Below, in pieces: positions 8,457-16,325 of a DNA stretch of 64,000 bases. Source of the DNA: Victivallis sp. Marseille-Q1083 (GTDB lineage Bacteria > Verrucomicrobiota > Lentisphaeria > Victivallales > Victivallaceae); assembly GCF_903645315.1 (NCBI RefSeq), contig NZ_CAHJXL010000001.1, forward strand, positions 1,354,001-1,418,000, given 5' to 3'. Position numbers and translations under genes: made by a program. How positions within the stretch are numbered: position 1 is the stretch's first letter; each line of letters opens with the position of its first letter. Under the pieces are notes generated by a model, which did not search any database, was not told where the DNA came from, and saw nothing but the letters and a program-made list of their open reading frames with translations.

Positions 8457-9332
8457 TCAAAGTTTTTCGATTATTTCCACCCGGTCCGGACAAGCGCCAC
8501 GATCGATTTCCACCCGATAGTCGGCAAAAGACCGTGGCGGCAATTCGCTTGATCCGGCTTGTTCAATTTTCACCAGATCGAACAATTTCCAGGCCGGCGC
8601 GTCGCCCAGCGGATCGGCGTGTTTGAAAACGATCAACTTGCGCGTCGACATCACACCGCGTGCCGCCGAACGGTCATATTCGAACATGTTCATCAACGCC
8701 TGCCAGAACAGTTCGAGGTCCTTCCCGCAAAATCCGGTCTGCTTCGCCAGTTGCGGCGAAACGAACCCTTTGGCGACATACAATCCATATGGAACGGTGT
8801 ATTTCCGGCCCATCGTACGGTTGTCGCCTTTCTGCTTGACGGCCTCTTTCTCCGTCGCCACCGCCATCCGGGTAATGCTGTGTTCCAGTGTCACCACCGG
8901 CTCCACCGAACGGGCGAAAGTCAACTGCACCGGTCCGCGTACTTGTCCGGCATTCTCGCCGGTACTCATCACCGCACCGAAGGTACGGATGTCATAATAA
9001 TTCCGGCACATCCACTGCCGGGCGGTTTCCGTCCGCCTGCCGTCATCTTTTGCATTGACGGCCTTCACTTCCTCCGAAGCGAAAGCCCGGCTGATCTCAT
9101 CGTTGAGAATCGCCTTTTCCTTGATGAAAATATCAAATCCGTCCGCCAGTTCTTTGACCAGTTGCACATAATTGCGCACCTTACGCTTCAGACAGACATC
9201 GGTCACCAATCCGAAGCCGGTTTCAGCATCAACCCGAGGCAGATTGCCGGCATCCGGATCGCCGTTCGGATTACCGTCCTGAACATCGAAAACAATCATG
9301 AAATCATAACGGTTATTCAAAGCGTCGCTCAT
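8457..9332 (-). CDS. cas7: Cascade backbone subunit Cas7 (Csd2)
   Basis: A 291-residue subunit that polymerises along the crRNA in the type I-C Cascade. The sequence opens with the signature RYDFMIVFDVQDGNPNGDPDAGN-like region (residues 8-30), where DGNPNGDPD is typical of Csd2. Further matches are RTFGAVMSTGENAGQVRGPVQ and the later KYTVPYGLYVAKGFV. Length is normal for the family. It lies 40 bp after cas8c, with an AAGGAATG Shine-Dalgarno stretch near the start. Confidence 0.95.
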   Translation of the reverse strand: MSDALNNRYDFMIVFDVQDGNPNGDPDAGNLPRVDAETGFGLVTDVCLKRKVRNYVQLVKELADGFDIFIKEKAILNDEISRAFASEEVKAVNAKDDGRRTETARQWMCRNYYDIRTFGAVMSTGENAGQVRGPVQLTFARSVEPVVTLEHSITRMAVATEKEAVKQKGDNRTMGRKYTVPYGLYVAKGFVSPQLAKQTGFCGKDLELFWQALMNMFEYDRSAARGVMSTRKLIVFKHADPLGDAPAWKLFDLVKIEQAGSSELPPRSFADYRVEIDRGACPDRVEIIEKL

Positions 9333-9372
9333 CTTTCATTCCTTTTTTATTCATTATTATCCGTAGGTAAAG

Positions 9373-11190
9373 TTACTGCTGCGTCTTGTCCGCATTAGCC
9401 GTAAACAAATCCTTCATTTGATGATAATAGCCGATACTGAAACGGCCTTGATCTCTCAATGTCAAATGAGCCGGAAAATCATTGATTTTATCAATGATCT
9501 CTTCCAACAGTCCTTTAAAATTGATTTGCCGATCTATCGACAATTTATCCAGATGATGCCCATTCAATGCCAACAATCGGCCAAACACCACACTCGGAGT
9601 TGTCGAGGCGGCACCGTAATAGCGGTCGCGAACCGTCGCGTTGATGCCCGGCTGTGCTTCTCCTTGGCATTTTTCCAACACGGCAAACAATCGGCCGCAT
9701 AGATAACCGCTGTTGCCATTTTCCCGATCCAGTCCCATTTTTATCTCCTTTCCGTGATCTTCCGACAATTTCCGGTTCAAATACGCCTTCAAAATCGCCG
9801 CCCGGGATGCTGTAATTTCCCGGGTGGCGCGGATTCGCCGCAAACACTGCTGAAACAGGGCATCCGGATAAGGTTTTCCCTCCAGCACCGCCGACAGCGT
9901 CGCGGCGGTCAGCGGCTCAGCAACATTTTTCATTTTACAATCCAATGCCGTGGCAGCTAACAGTGACGTCAGTGATGAATAGGGATAATCGCGGGGACTT
10001 CTGACGATGATCTTCGGGTGCGCTGTAATTCTGATCGATGAAGATGAATAGGGATAATCGCGGGGACTTCTGACGATGGCCAAGTCCTCGAAATGCCGAC
10101 AAAGATTCCGGGCAAATTCCTGTACTGTTCCTACCTTCCAGCACCGGACCGCAATCCGCGTTATATTCGGAGAAAGGCTCAAAAAATAAAACTGCGTTTC
10201 CTGCCCCTCCGGTCGCCGTCCGGTATAGACAGACTTCATAAACGACTGGACTAGTTCAGTCTGGCGATCCGGGTTGTCTTTGCTATTCTGCACCATCAGC
10301 CGTATCAGTTCGTCCAACTCTTCGGCCGCCGGATTTTCCTCCGCCGCCCAGAACACCGTGGTGACGCCACCGAGAGAAAATTTATTCTCCGATCCTTTGG
10401 CCAACAACGTATTAAGCGCCGTCGAACAGGCGAATTCCGCCATCTGGCCGATTGGCGCATTGAAACACTGCTCTCTTCCATAGGAATCATAACCGCTGTT
10501 TTTCTGAAAACTGACCAATGCAGCATTACTTTTGCCGCCGGGAACCGGCGTCGCCTTGAACAAACGAGCCAGCGGGCCGTAAGTGCCGGTAACCAAACAG
10601 CGACCGGATACGCTGCCGCCCGCCTTCTCCTCCGACCTTCCCACGGCTGTCGCGGTCACATAATCCTGCACCGCCGGCCGCTCCGCCACCAGCTCCCCGT
10701 TCCGCAATTGAAAGGAGAGGTTACAACCGGAAATCGCACAGCAATCCGTCCACAACGGATCTTGCTTCACTTTTTCCAGCTCACCCCGCCGGTAGAACTC
10801 CAATACCGCATGGACCCCGGCATCCTGCCGCACCTCCTCCGGCAAATTTTGGAGCTGCTCAACGAAGCGGCCGTGCTGCAAGCGTGCCATCTCCAGGTTT
10901 TTCGCCGCCTCTTCCGCCGTTTTCGCCGCTTTCGGCTGGCCGAGCACATAACCATAATGATCCCACAACAGATAGGCGGTCTGCCAACTGCTTCTGCCGG
11001 TGCGGCCAATTCCCTGTGGCAACCTGTAAAACCGGCCGAATTTCTTTGTCTCATCCCGGAGGTCGAACAATCCGAAAAAGGTGCCGTCCTCCTCCAGAAC
11101 GATCAGAAATTTCAATTCCTTATGCTCGAAACCGGGCCTCGGCAGATTGTCGCGCCGCCGATAATATTCATATAAGGCCTGCAGAATCAT
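9373..11190 (-). CDS. cas8c: Cascade large subunit Cas8c (Csd1), carrying a 23-residue insertion
   Basis: A 605-residue large subunit that recognises the PAM and recruits Cas3 in type I-C. It matches Csd1 from end to end: the N-terminal MILQALYEYYRR, the central GGKSNAALVSFQKNSGYDSYG, and the C-terminal YLCGRLFAVLEKCQGEAQPG with YYGAASTTPSVVFGRLL. At residues about 371-406 the segment VRSPRDYPYSS occurs twice, separated by SIRITAHPKII. Removing one 23-residue unit restores the normal Csd1 path DLAIVRSPRDYPYSSLTSLL. The reading frame is kept. The 5' end overlaps cas5 by 4 bp (ATGA). The subunit may still work if the insertion sits in a loop; this cannot be decided from sequence. Confidence 0.95.
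   Translation of the reverse strand: MILQALYEYYRRRDNLPRPGFEHKELKFLIVLEEDGTFFGLFDLRDETKKFGRFYRLPQGIGRTGRSSWQTAYLLWDHYGYVLGQPKAAKTAEEAAKNLEMARLQHGRFVEQLQNLPEEVRQDAGVHAVLEFYRRGELEKVKQDPLWTDCCAISGCNLSFQLRNGELVAERPAVQDYVTATAVGRSEEKAGGSVSGRCLVTGTYGPLARLFKATPVPGGKSNAALVSFQKNSGYDSYGREQCFNAPIGQMAEFACSTALNTLLAKGSENKFSLGGVTTVFWAAEENPAAEELDELIRLMVQNSKDNPDRQTELVQSFMKSVYTGRRPEGQETQFYFLSLSPNITRIAVRCWKVGTVQEFARNLCRHFEDLAIVRSPRDYPYSSSSIRITAHPKIIVRSPRDYPYSSLTSLLAATALDCKMKNVAEPLTAATLSAVLEGKPYPDALFQQCLRRIRATREITASRAAILKAYLNRKLSEDHGKEIKMGLDRENGNSGYLCGRLFAVLEKCQGEAQPGINATVRDRYYGAASTTPSVVFGRLLALNGHHLDKLSIDRQINFKGLLEEIIDKINDFPAHLTLRDQGRFSIGYYHQMKDLFTANADKTQQ
9974..10078 (-). repeat. 36-bp exact direct repeats around a 33-bp unique segment, inside cas8c
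   Basis: Copies lie at 9974-10009 and 10043-10078. They are identical over 36 bp, starting GATGAATAGGGATAATCG and ending GACTTCTGACGATG on the plus strand. The 33 bp at 10010-10042 is unrelated to either copy. The period of 69 bp is a whole number of codons. Native CRISPR units in this window are 64-68 bp. Confidence 0.95.
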
Positions 11191-11879
11191 CTCAGTACCT
11201 CCGGCGAATCCTCCTCCGGCACTGTAATCACTCCAGCCATCAATTTCGGTCGGTAGAACATCGACTTCGGCCGGACCGGGTCGCTGAAATCCAGATCGTA
11301 AAGCATATAACCCAAATCCCGGTTTTCCGCAATCGGCGGCATCACAGCCCGGTCCGCCGCCAGTTCCGCCGGTTCAAGCAGTTGGAAATTGGCGGCAAAT
11401 TCCCGGCATCCCAGATACGGCTGATGAAACGTCTGCCCTTTGGCCGCCCGCCGGACGAACATCTCGAAATACTTTTGCGGTGTTTCCGGGCCGTTGTCCG
11501 CCAGCGGAGCGTCGTTACTTCGAACATTCGGCGGCAGAAATTCCAGTTCGGCAAACAACCGATAAGCGACATCGCGCAGGCACATCCCGGCCCGCTGCTG
11601 GCGGCGCTTTTCGATAAAGATCTCCTTCGTTGCTTTCGATGCCACCGCGTCAACTTCATTGCGCCGGACGGAAAACCAGCAGATCGCCTTCAATACCTCA
11701 ATCCGCCGGATGTGCCAACGGACCGCCGGCTTCCAGAAAACCGCCGAGAAAATCGCCCTGGCCGCCGACGGCGTGATTACATCGTAACTCACCCGTTCAA
11801 CTTTCAGCTCCGGCCGGGTAAAACAGGCGTAGTCCCCCCATACTTTCAAACAAAACTCCCGCCTTGGATATTCGCTCAA
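11187..11879 (-). CDS. cas5: crRNA-processing Cascade subunit Cas5c (Csd5)
   Basis: A 230-residue RAMP protein. In type I-C, Cas5 replaces Cas6: it cuts the repeat hairpin and holds the crRNA 5' handle. The start EFCLKVWGDYACFTRPELKVERVSYDVITPSAARAIF-type region (residues 8-44) is the family hallmark, including TPSAARAIF. The C-terminus YMLYDLDF followed by PKSMFYRPKLMAGVI also fits. The ATG follows an AAGGAGG. Overlap with cas8c is 4 bp. No cas6 is present in the window, in line with this role. Confidence 0.95.
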   Translation of the reverse strand: MSEYPRREFCLKVWGDYACFTRPELKVERVSYDVITPSAARAIFSAVFWKPAVRWHIRRIEVLKAICWFSVRRNEVDAVASKATKEIFIEKRRQQRAGMCLRDVAYRLFAELEFLPPNVRSNDAPLADNGPETPQKYFEMFVRRAAKGQTFHQPYLGCREFAANFQLLEPAELAADRAVMPPIAENRDLGYMLYDLDFSDPVRPKSMFYRPKLMAGVITVPEEDSPEVLR

Positions 11880-11913
11880 TCCTGCACCTCCTTTCGAAAT
11901 TCTGTCAATTCGC

Positions 11914-14064
11914 TTATGCCATCAGCAATTCATCATTGCCGAGCTCCACACCAACGCCTTCCCGATACCAGTTCGGCGTATTCTGCACATAAACGCCGAA
12001 CAATTCCGCCACCCGGCCGACCTCCAGCTCCCACTCCAGCCGTTTTTTCGGAACGTTCACCGTATACGGCTGCATGGCCCGGAACCGTTCGCGACTCGGC
12101 CCCTTCTCCCGCAACTCCTGAATCAACCCAGCACCCTCCCGGTAAGCCGTCACCACCGGCACTTGCCAGGCATCATCGATCAAATGAAAGTCCAAAGCAA
12201 AATCATGAAAACTGAAATACAAACTTTTACTCTCTTCCACCAACCGCTTGTTGAATTTCGCTTTATCGAAATCCCGTAAGTCTTTAAACTTACAGCAGCA
12301 GTGATAGAACTTTTCAAAATATTCCCGAAAATACTGCGGCGTCAGCGTGAAGTCAGCCGGCAACTGTTTGGCCACCTCGACGCCATGGGAAATCGTACCG
12401 GTCGGCAATCTGTTTTCCGATTCAAACAGAATGACCCGGCCATACTCCAATTTTCCTTCCCGGTTGCAACGGCCGGCCGCCTGCGCCAGCGAATCCAGAC
12501 CGGCCCATTCCCGACAAACAACCGGAAAATCAAAATCAACGCCGGCTTCAACCACTTGGGTCGCCACAACGACGACCGGCCTGTCACCGGCTAAGTCCGC
12601 CCTGATCCGCGCCAGACAACAGCTGCGGTCGACCGGACACATCGCCGCCGACAGATGATATTTGTTTTCACTGTGCAGGGCATGAAACAACTCCCGGCAG
12701 CCGGCTTTGGTATTGACGATGCACAGTGCCTGCCGCTCGTTATCCAGACGGGCCGCCAGTGCGTCCCGGGACAGCCGACCCGTCCGTTCTAGGCGAACCC
12801 GGCATAACTCCGACGCCCATTTTTCCGGGTCACTGATCAGCGGATAGACCGACGACACCCCTGGACAACAGCATTCTGAAGGGCCGATCCATTCCGCCTC
12901 TAGAGACGGCAGAGTTGCCGAGCACAACACCACACTGCAACCGAAATGCTTCACCAACATGCGCAGGACGCTCAAAATCGGCCGCAGATGATCCGGCGGT
13001 AACATCTGCACTTCATCCAGGATGACCACGCTGCGGGCGATATTGTGCACTTTCCGCACCTGAGAAGCATTGGCGCCCAACAAAGATTCCAGCAATTGTA
13101 CATTGGTAGTGACGACAATCGGCATATCCCAATTTTCCACCGCTAACTCTCTTTGCGCCGACAGTTCCGTTTTTTTGTCGTCGTCGAAAGGGATGAAGTC
13201 GGCATGGTGTTCCAGTACGTTTACCGCACCGAAAATCTTCCGGTAAATTGCCGCCGTCTGTTCGATGATCGAACAATACGGAATCGCCATGATCACCCGA
13301 TCCAGACCGAATTTCCGCCGATGCCGAAGCGCAAATGCCATTGAGGCCAACGTCTTGCCACCACCGGTCGGCACATTCAGCGAAAAAAAGCCCGGTTGCC
13401 GCTCCGCGTTTTGAAGAACCTCCGCCAATATCGCCCGCCGGGAAGCGTTGACCGAAGTAACGACGGCCTCTTGCTGCAATCCCGTCAGGTAGGCATCGAA
13501 TTTCTCTTCCAATTGTTCAAAAGATTCATACTGCCGGCGGAACGCCGTCTTCGCCGGTTCGACCGCCGCCTCGGCATTCAGCCGGTCGGCGTCGACCAAG
13601 GCCGAGAACAACATCCGAATCCAGAGATGGTAAGATTCCGGATCGGGCAGGAATGCACTGAACTCGTTGAGCAACGCCTTTTTCCCAACGGCAAAATCGA
13701 CGCTCGGCATCCATTCGATGCAGCCGTCCGGAATGACTTGCTTTCCCTTCCAATGATCAAGTCCGGCCGTATAATTCGGCAAATGGGTATGATGTCCGGC
13801 GATGGCATAAGCGGCAACCAACCCTAAATTTCCATACCGATACCAATATTCCGCCGCCGATTCATAAGCATGGTTCTCTCTGCCAACTGACGTCAACAAA
13901 TATTGCTGCCAACGCGGATCATATTTTCGCCAGTCATGTCCTTCGCCAATCCAGCCGCCCCAGGCCGGACAACCGAATTTGGCGGCGAATCCGGCGGCCA
14001 ACGCGCTGACACCCGAGAGATGCGCATGCATGGTCTGACCATGCCGCGCCATTGCCTTTCCCAT
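11914..14064 (-). CDS. cas3: CRISPR-associated helicase/nuclease Cas3
   Basis: A 716-residue effector recruited by Cascade to unwind and degrade target DNA. The N-terminal HD nuclease shows His13/His15, the HD pair in EGHDWRKYDPRWQ (residues 43-44) and HHTH at 91-94. The helicase begins with Walker A VPTGGGKT at 231-238. Walker B is ILDEVQ around 348-353, motif III is SATLPS, and motif VI is AAGRCNREG. All core residues appear present. GGAGGG lies 6 nt before the ATG. It is the first gene of the cas operon, and an upstream AT-rich stretch of about 110 bp holds a weak promoter. Confidence 0.95.
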   Translation of the reverse strand: MGKAMARHGQTMHAHLSGVSALAAGFAAKFGCPAWGGWIGEGHDWRKYDPRWQQYLLTSVGRENHAYESAAEYWYRYGNLGLVAAYAIAGHHTHLPNYTAGLDHWKGKQVIPDGCIEWMPSVDFAVGKKALLNEFSAFLPDPESYHLWIRMLFSALVDADRLNAEAAVEPAKTAFRRQYESFEQLEEKFDAYLTGLQQEAVVTSVNASRRAILAEVLQNAERQPGFFSLNVPTGGGKTLASMAFALRHRRKFGLDRVIMAIPYCSIIEQTAAIYRKIFGAVNVLEHHADFIPFDDDKKTELSAQRELAVENWDMPIVVTTNVQLLESLLGANASQVRKVHNIARSVVILDEVQMLPPDHLRPILSVLRMLVKHFGCSVVLCSATLPSLEAEWIGPSECCCPGVSSVYPLISDPEKWASELCRVRLERTGRLSRDALAARLDNERQALCIVNTKAGCRELFHALHSENKYHLSAAMCPVDRSCCLARIRADLAGDRPVVVVATQVVEAGVDFDFPVVCREWAGLDSLAQAAGRCNREGKLEYGRVILFESENRLPTGTISHGVEVAKQLPADFTLTPQYFREYFEKFYHCCCKFKDLRDFDKAKFNKRLVEESKSLYFSFHDFALDFHLIDDAWQVPVVTAYREGAGLIQELREKGPSRERFRAMQPYTVNVPKKRLEWELEVGRVAELFGVYVQNTPNWYREGVGVELGNDELLMA

Positions 14065-14122
14065 CTTATTCCCTCCGGCTGAAACTTGTTTTGATCAAGA
14101 ATCGTTTGCCCGTCCGATAAGA

Positions 14123-14151
14123 AAATTAATGGTTCTTTCAATAAAATACAA
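14123..14151 (-). promoter_or_regulatory. Candidate promoter of the cas operon
   Basis: On the minus strand TTGTAT (14151-14146) and TAATTT (14128-14123) are separated by 17 bp in the very AT-rich gap between xerC and cas3. Both hexamers are imperfect, and the AT bias makes chance matches likely. Confidence 0.35.
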
Positions 14152-14177
14152 TAATTTTATAAAAAAATAATCTGAAT

Positions 14178-15143
14178 TTATTCTTTCGAAGTTCCGGCAT
14201 CACGCCTGGCATGCGGATGCGCTTTGGCATAAGCCTCCTTCATTCGCTGAATGCTGACATGGGTATAGATCTGCGTCGTGCTTAAATTGGCATGGCCGAG
14301 CATCTCCTGGACGCTGCGCAAATCGGCGCCGGCATCCAGCAGGTGAGTAGCGAAGGAGTGACGCAACTTGTGCGGCGTCAAATCCGGAGGCAGTCCGGCT
14401 TCGGCCAAATAATTTTTCAAGTTGCGCTGAAACGAGCGCGGCGTCAACCGGCCGCCGTCCCGGTTGACGAATACCGGCGCCGCCGGGCACCGGTCGGAAA
14501 CCCGCAACCGCCGCTGCGCCAGATAAGCGTTCATCGCCGCAATGGCCGGCCGGCCCATCGCCGCCAGCCGCTGCTTTTTGCCTTTGCCTTCCACTTTGAT
14601 GATCCCTTCGGCCAGGTTGAGGCGGTCAAGGTTCAATCCCATCGCCTCGCTGATCCGCAGCCCGCCGCTGTAGATCAACTCCACCAATGCCAGATCGCGG
14701 GCGGCGGCAAATTCCGCCATTTCGTCATTCTTGCAATATCCAAGCTCAATAGCCCGCGCCCAATAACGCCGGACCGCTTCGGTCAACTGATCGATCGCAT
14801 GGACCGAAAATACCCTGGGCAAAGAAGCCTCCTTGTGCGGCAGACTCAAATTTTCAAATGGATTGACGGCGATAACCTTCTCCCGCAACAGGAAGCGGTA
14901 AAAACTGCGCAACGAAGAAATTTTGCGCAAAATGGAATTGCGCGACAACTCCAGCCGGTGCAATTCAAAGAGAAAACTCCTGGCCTGTTCGTGATCGACC
15001 GACGGCCAATCGTCGAACCGCTCGTCGCCGTCCCGCATCAAATCGACAAACTGCTGCAAATCCAGCCGATAACTTTCAACCGTATGTTCGCTGTATTCCC
15101 GCTCCGTCCGCAGATAACGGGCGAATTGTTCCCGATAACTCAT
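14178..15143 (-). CDS. xerC: Tyrosine recombinase XerC/XerD family
   Basis: A 321-residue site-specific recombinase. Xer proteins resolve chromosome dimers at dif; close relatives act as integrases. The N-terminal SAM-like domain contains EREYSEHTVESYRLDLQQF. The catalytic set is visible: Arg in SGGLRISEAM, Lys in KGKKQRL, HKLRHSFATHLL, LGHANLSTTQIYTHV and the Tyr of IYTH. Length and the lack of extra domains favour a housekeeping Xer over a phage integrase. The ATG at 15143 has GGAGG upstream; a longer frame to 15179 adds a poor arginine-rich extension. It runs in the same direction as cas3, with its own promoter. Confidence 0.9.
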   Translation of the reverse strand: MSYREQFARYLRTEREYSEHTVESYRLDLQQFVDLMRDGDERFDDWPSVDHEQARSFLFELHRLELSRNSILRKISSLRSFYRFLLREKVIAVNPFENLSLPHKEASLPRVFSVHAIDQLTEAVRRYWARAIELGYCKNDEMAEFAAARDLALVELIYSGGLRISEAMGLNLDRLNLAEGIIKVEGKGKKQRLAAMGRPAIAAMNAYLAQRRLRVSDRCPAAPVFVNRDGGRLTPRSFQRNLKNYLAEAGLPPDLTPHKLRHSFATHLLDAGADLRSVQEMLGHANLSTTQIYTHVSIQRMKEAYAKAHPHARRDAGTSKE

Positions 15144-15190
15144 CGGCAGTCGCCTCCGGCTTCTCCTGTTTCCGATCACATTATTCTCAT

Positions 15191-15219
15191 AGTATAACCC
15201 AATCAGCCTGAAAATGCAA
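15191..15219 (-). promoter_or_regulatory. Promoter of xerC
   Basis: On the minus strand TTGCAT (15219-15214) and TATACT (15196-15191) are separated by 17 bp, about 50 bp upstream of the chosen xerC start. Confidence 0.65.
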
Positions 15220-15360
15220 CAAGCCGCCGGAAAAGCGGCGCAATCAACGGAAAAATATTGCCGGAATTACGTTGTAAAGTGGCCGAAAGCATGATAGAGT
15301 TATAACAGATGGTTTAAACGCATAGTTGTCAATTTTTTCATCATCGGGAATCAAAAACCA

Positions 15361-16287
15361 ATGTTGTTCAGAGCTCTTTTCAGTACCTTATTGCTGTTCG
15401 GCATGGCAGTCGACGCCGCCCCCGGCCTGCCGGCCGCCACGGCCGGCAAAGTGAACGCCACCACGCTCAACGTCCGCGTCAAACCGCAAGGGAACGCCTC
15501 CACCGTAGCCAGATTGAAAAATGGCGACCCCGTCCAGGTTGTCGGCGCCAGCGGCGACTGGTATGAAATTCTCGTGCCGGCCAGTTGCCAGGTTTACCTC
15601 GCCGCCCAGTTCGTCAAGGACGGCAAAACGACCCGGGAGGTCAATATGCGTTCCGGCGCCGGCGTCGAATTCCAGAGCTACGGGCTGCTGCCGGCCGGTT
15701 CCACGGTGAAGGTACTCGGGACCAATGAGCGTAAAGATTGGGTGAAAATCGCGCCGCCGGCCGGTTTGACCGCGTTCGTCAGCAAAAAATACATCGAACT
15801 TGCGCCCAACGCCGCCGGGACGCCGCCGGAAAAAACGGTCCCCCCGGCGGAAACAGGCAACGGCGAGTCGGAGTCTCCGCCACCGCAACAGCAGCCGGAG
15901 AAAACGCCGCCGGCCGGCCGGATTGTTGACCAGCCGGACCAAACTGTCGCAAAACCGCCGGAAATTCCGGCCGGACCGCCGCAACTGACGCCGGAAGAGC
16001 GGGAAAAGAAATTCCTGAACATGCGTTTCATCGCCGACAGCGCCAAAGAGGTGAAAATGGTCGGAGTCGTCCGGGATTTGACCAGCAGCGACCTGGCAGT
16101 TTCCCATGCGCTGGTGGAACGCGGCGACGCCGTCGTCACGCCGACGCTCGGCTATCTCTATTGCCGCAACCAGAATCTCGCCGATTTTCTCAATAAAACG
16201 GTAAAAATCGAAGGGACGCGCCATCTGGTGGAAGGCTGGAAAGCGCCGGTAATCGAAATAGCCACCATCACCGTGGTTCACGATTGA
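15361..16287 (+). CDS. Exported protein with two bacterial SH3 domains
   Basis: A 308-residue protein with a signal peptide (MLFRALFSTLLLFGMAVDAA). Two SH3b-like repeats follow: VNATTLNVRVKPQGNASTVARL at about 31-52, and VNMRSGAGVEFQSYGLLPAG at about 93-112. A Pro/Glu-rich linker covers residues 155-205. The C-terminal part, ending VIEIATITVV, resembles a small beta-barrel of unknown role. SH3b domains often bind peptidoglycan, so a periplasmic cell-wall role is plausible. It lies directly upstream of the HtrA-like protease, which probably shares its transcript. A weak promoter (TTGTAA, 17 bp, TAGAGT) lies at 15272-15300. Confidence 0.8.
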   Translation: MLFRALFSTLLLFGMAVDAAPGLPAATAGKVNATTLNVRVKPQGNASTVARLKNGDPVQVVGASGDWYEILVPASCQVYLAAQFVKDGKTTREVNMRSGAGVEFQSYGLLPAGSTVKVLGTNERKDWVKIAPPAGLTAFVSKKYIELAPNAAGTPPEKTVPPAETGNGESESPPPQQQPEKTPPAGRIVDQPDQTVAKPPEIPAGPPQLTPEEREKKFLNMRFIADSAKEVKMVGVVRDLTSSDLAVSHALVERGDAVVTPTLGYLYCRNQNLADFLNKTVKIEGTRHLVEGWKAPVIEIATITVVHD

Positions 16288-16325
16288 ACAATGATGCACA
16301 GCACTTGAGGAGTACAAGAAAGACT

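Noticed and set aside
9974-10078. A second, independent CRISPR array
   Set aside because: There are only two repeat copies, they encode Csd1 residues, and they do not resemble the array repeat. The pattern fits an insertion into a gene better than an array.
14178-15143. XerC-like gene as a phage or island integrase
   Set aside because: Length and motifs fit a chromosomal Xer recombinase; no attachment repeats were seen beside it.
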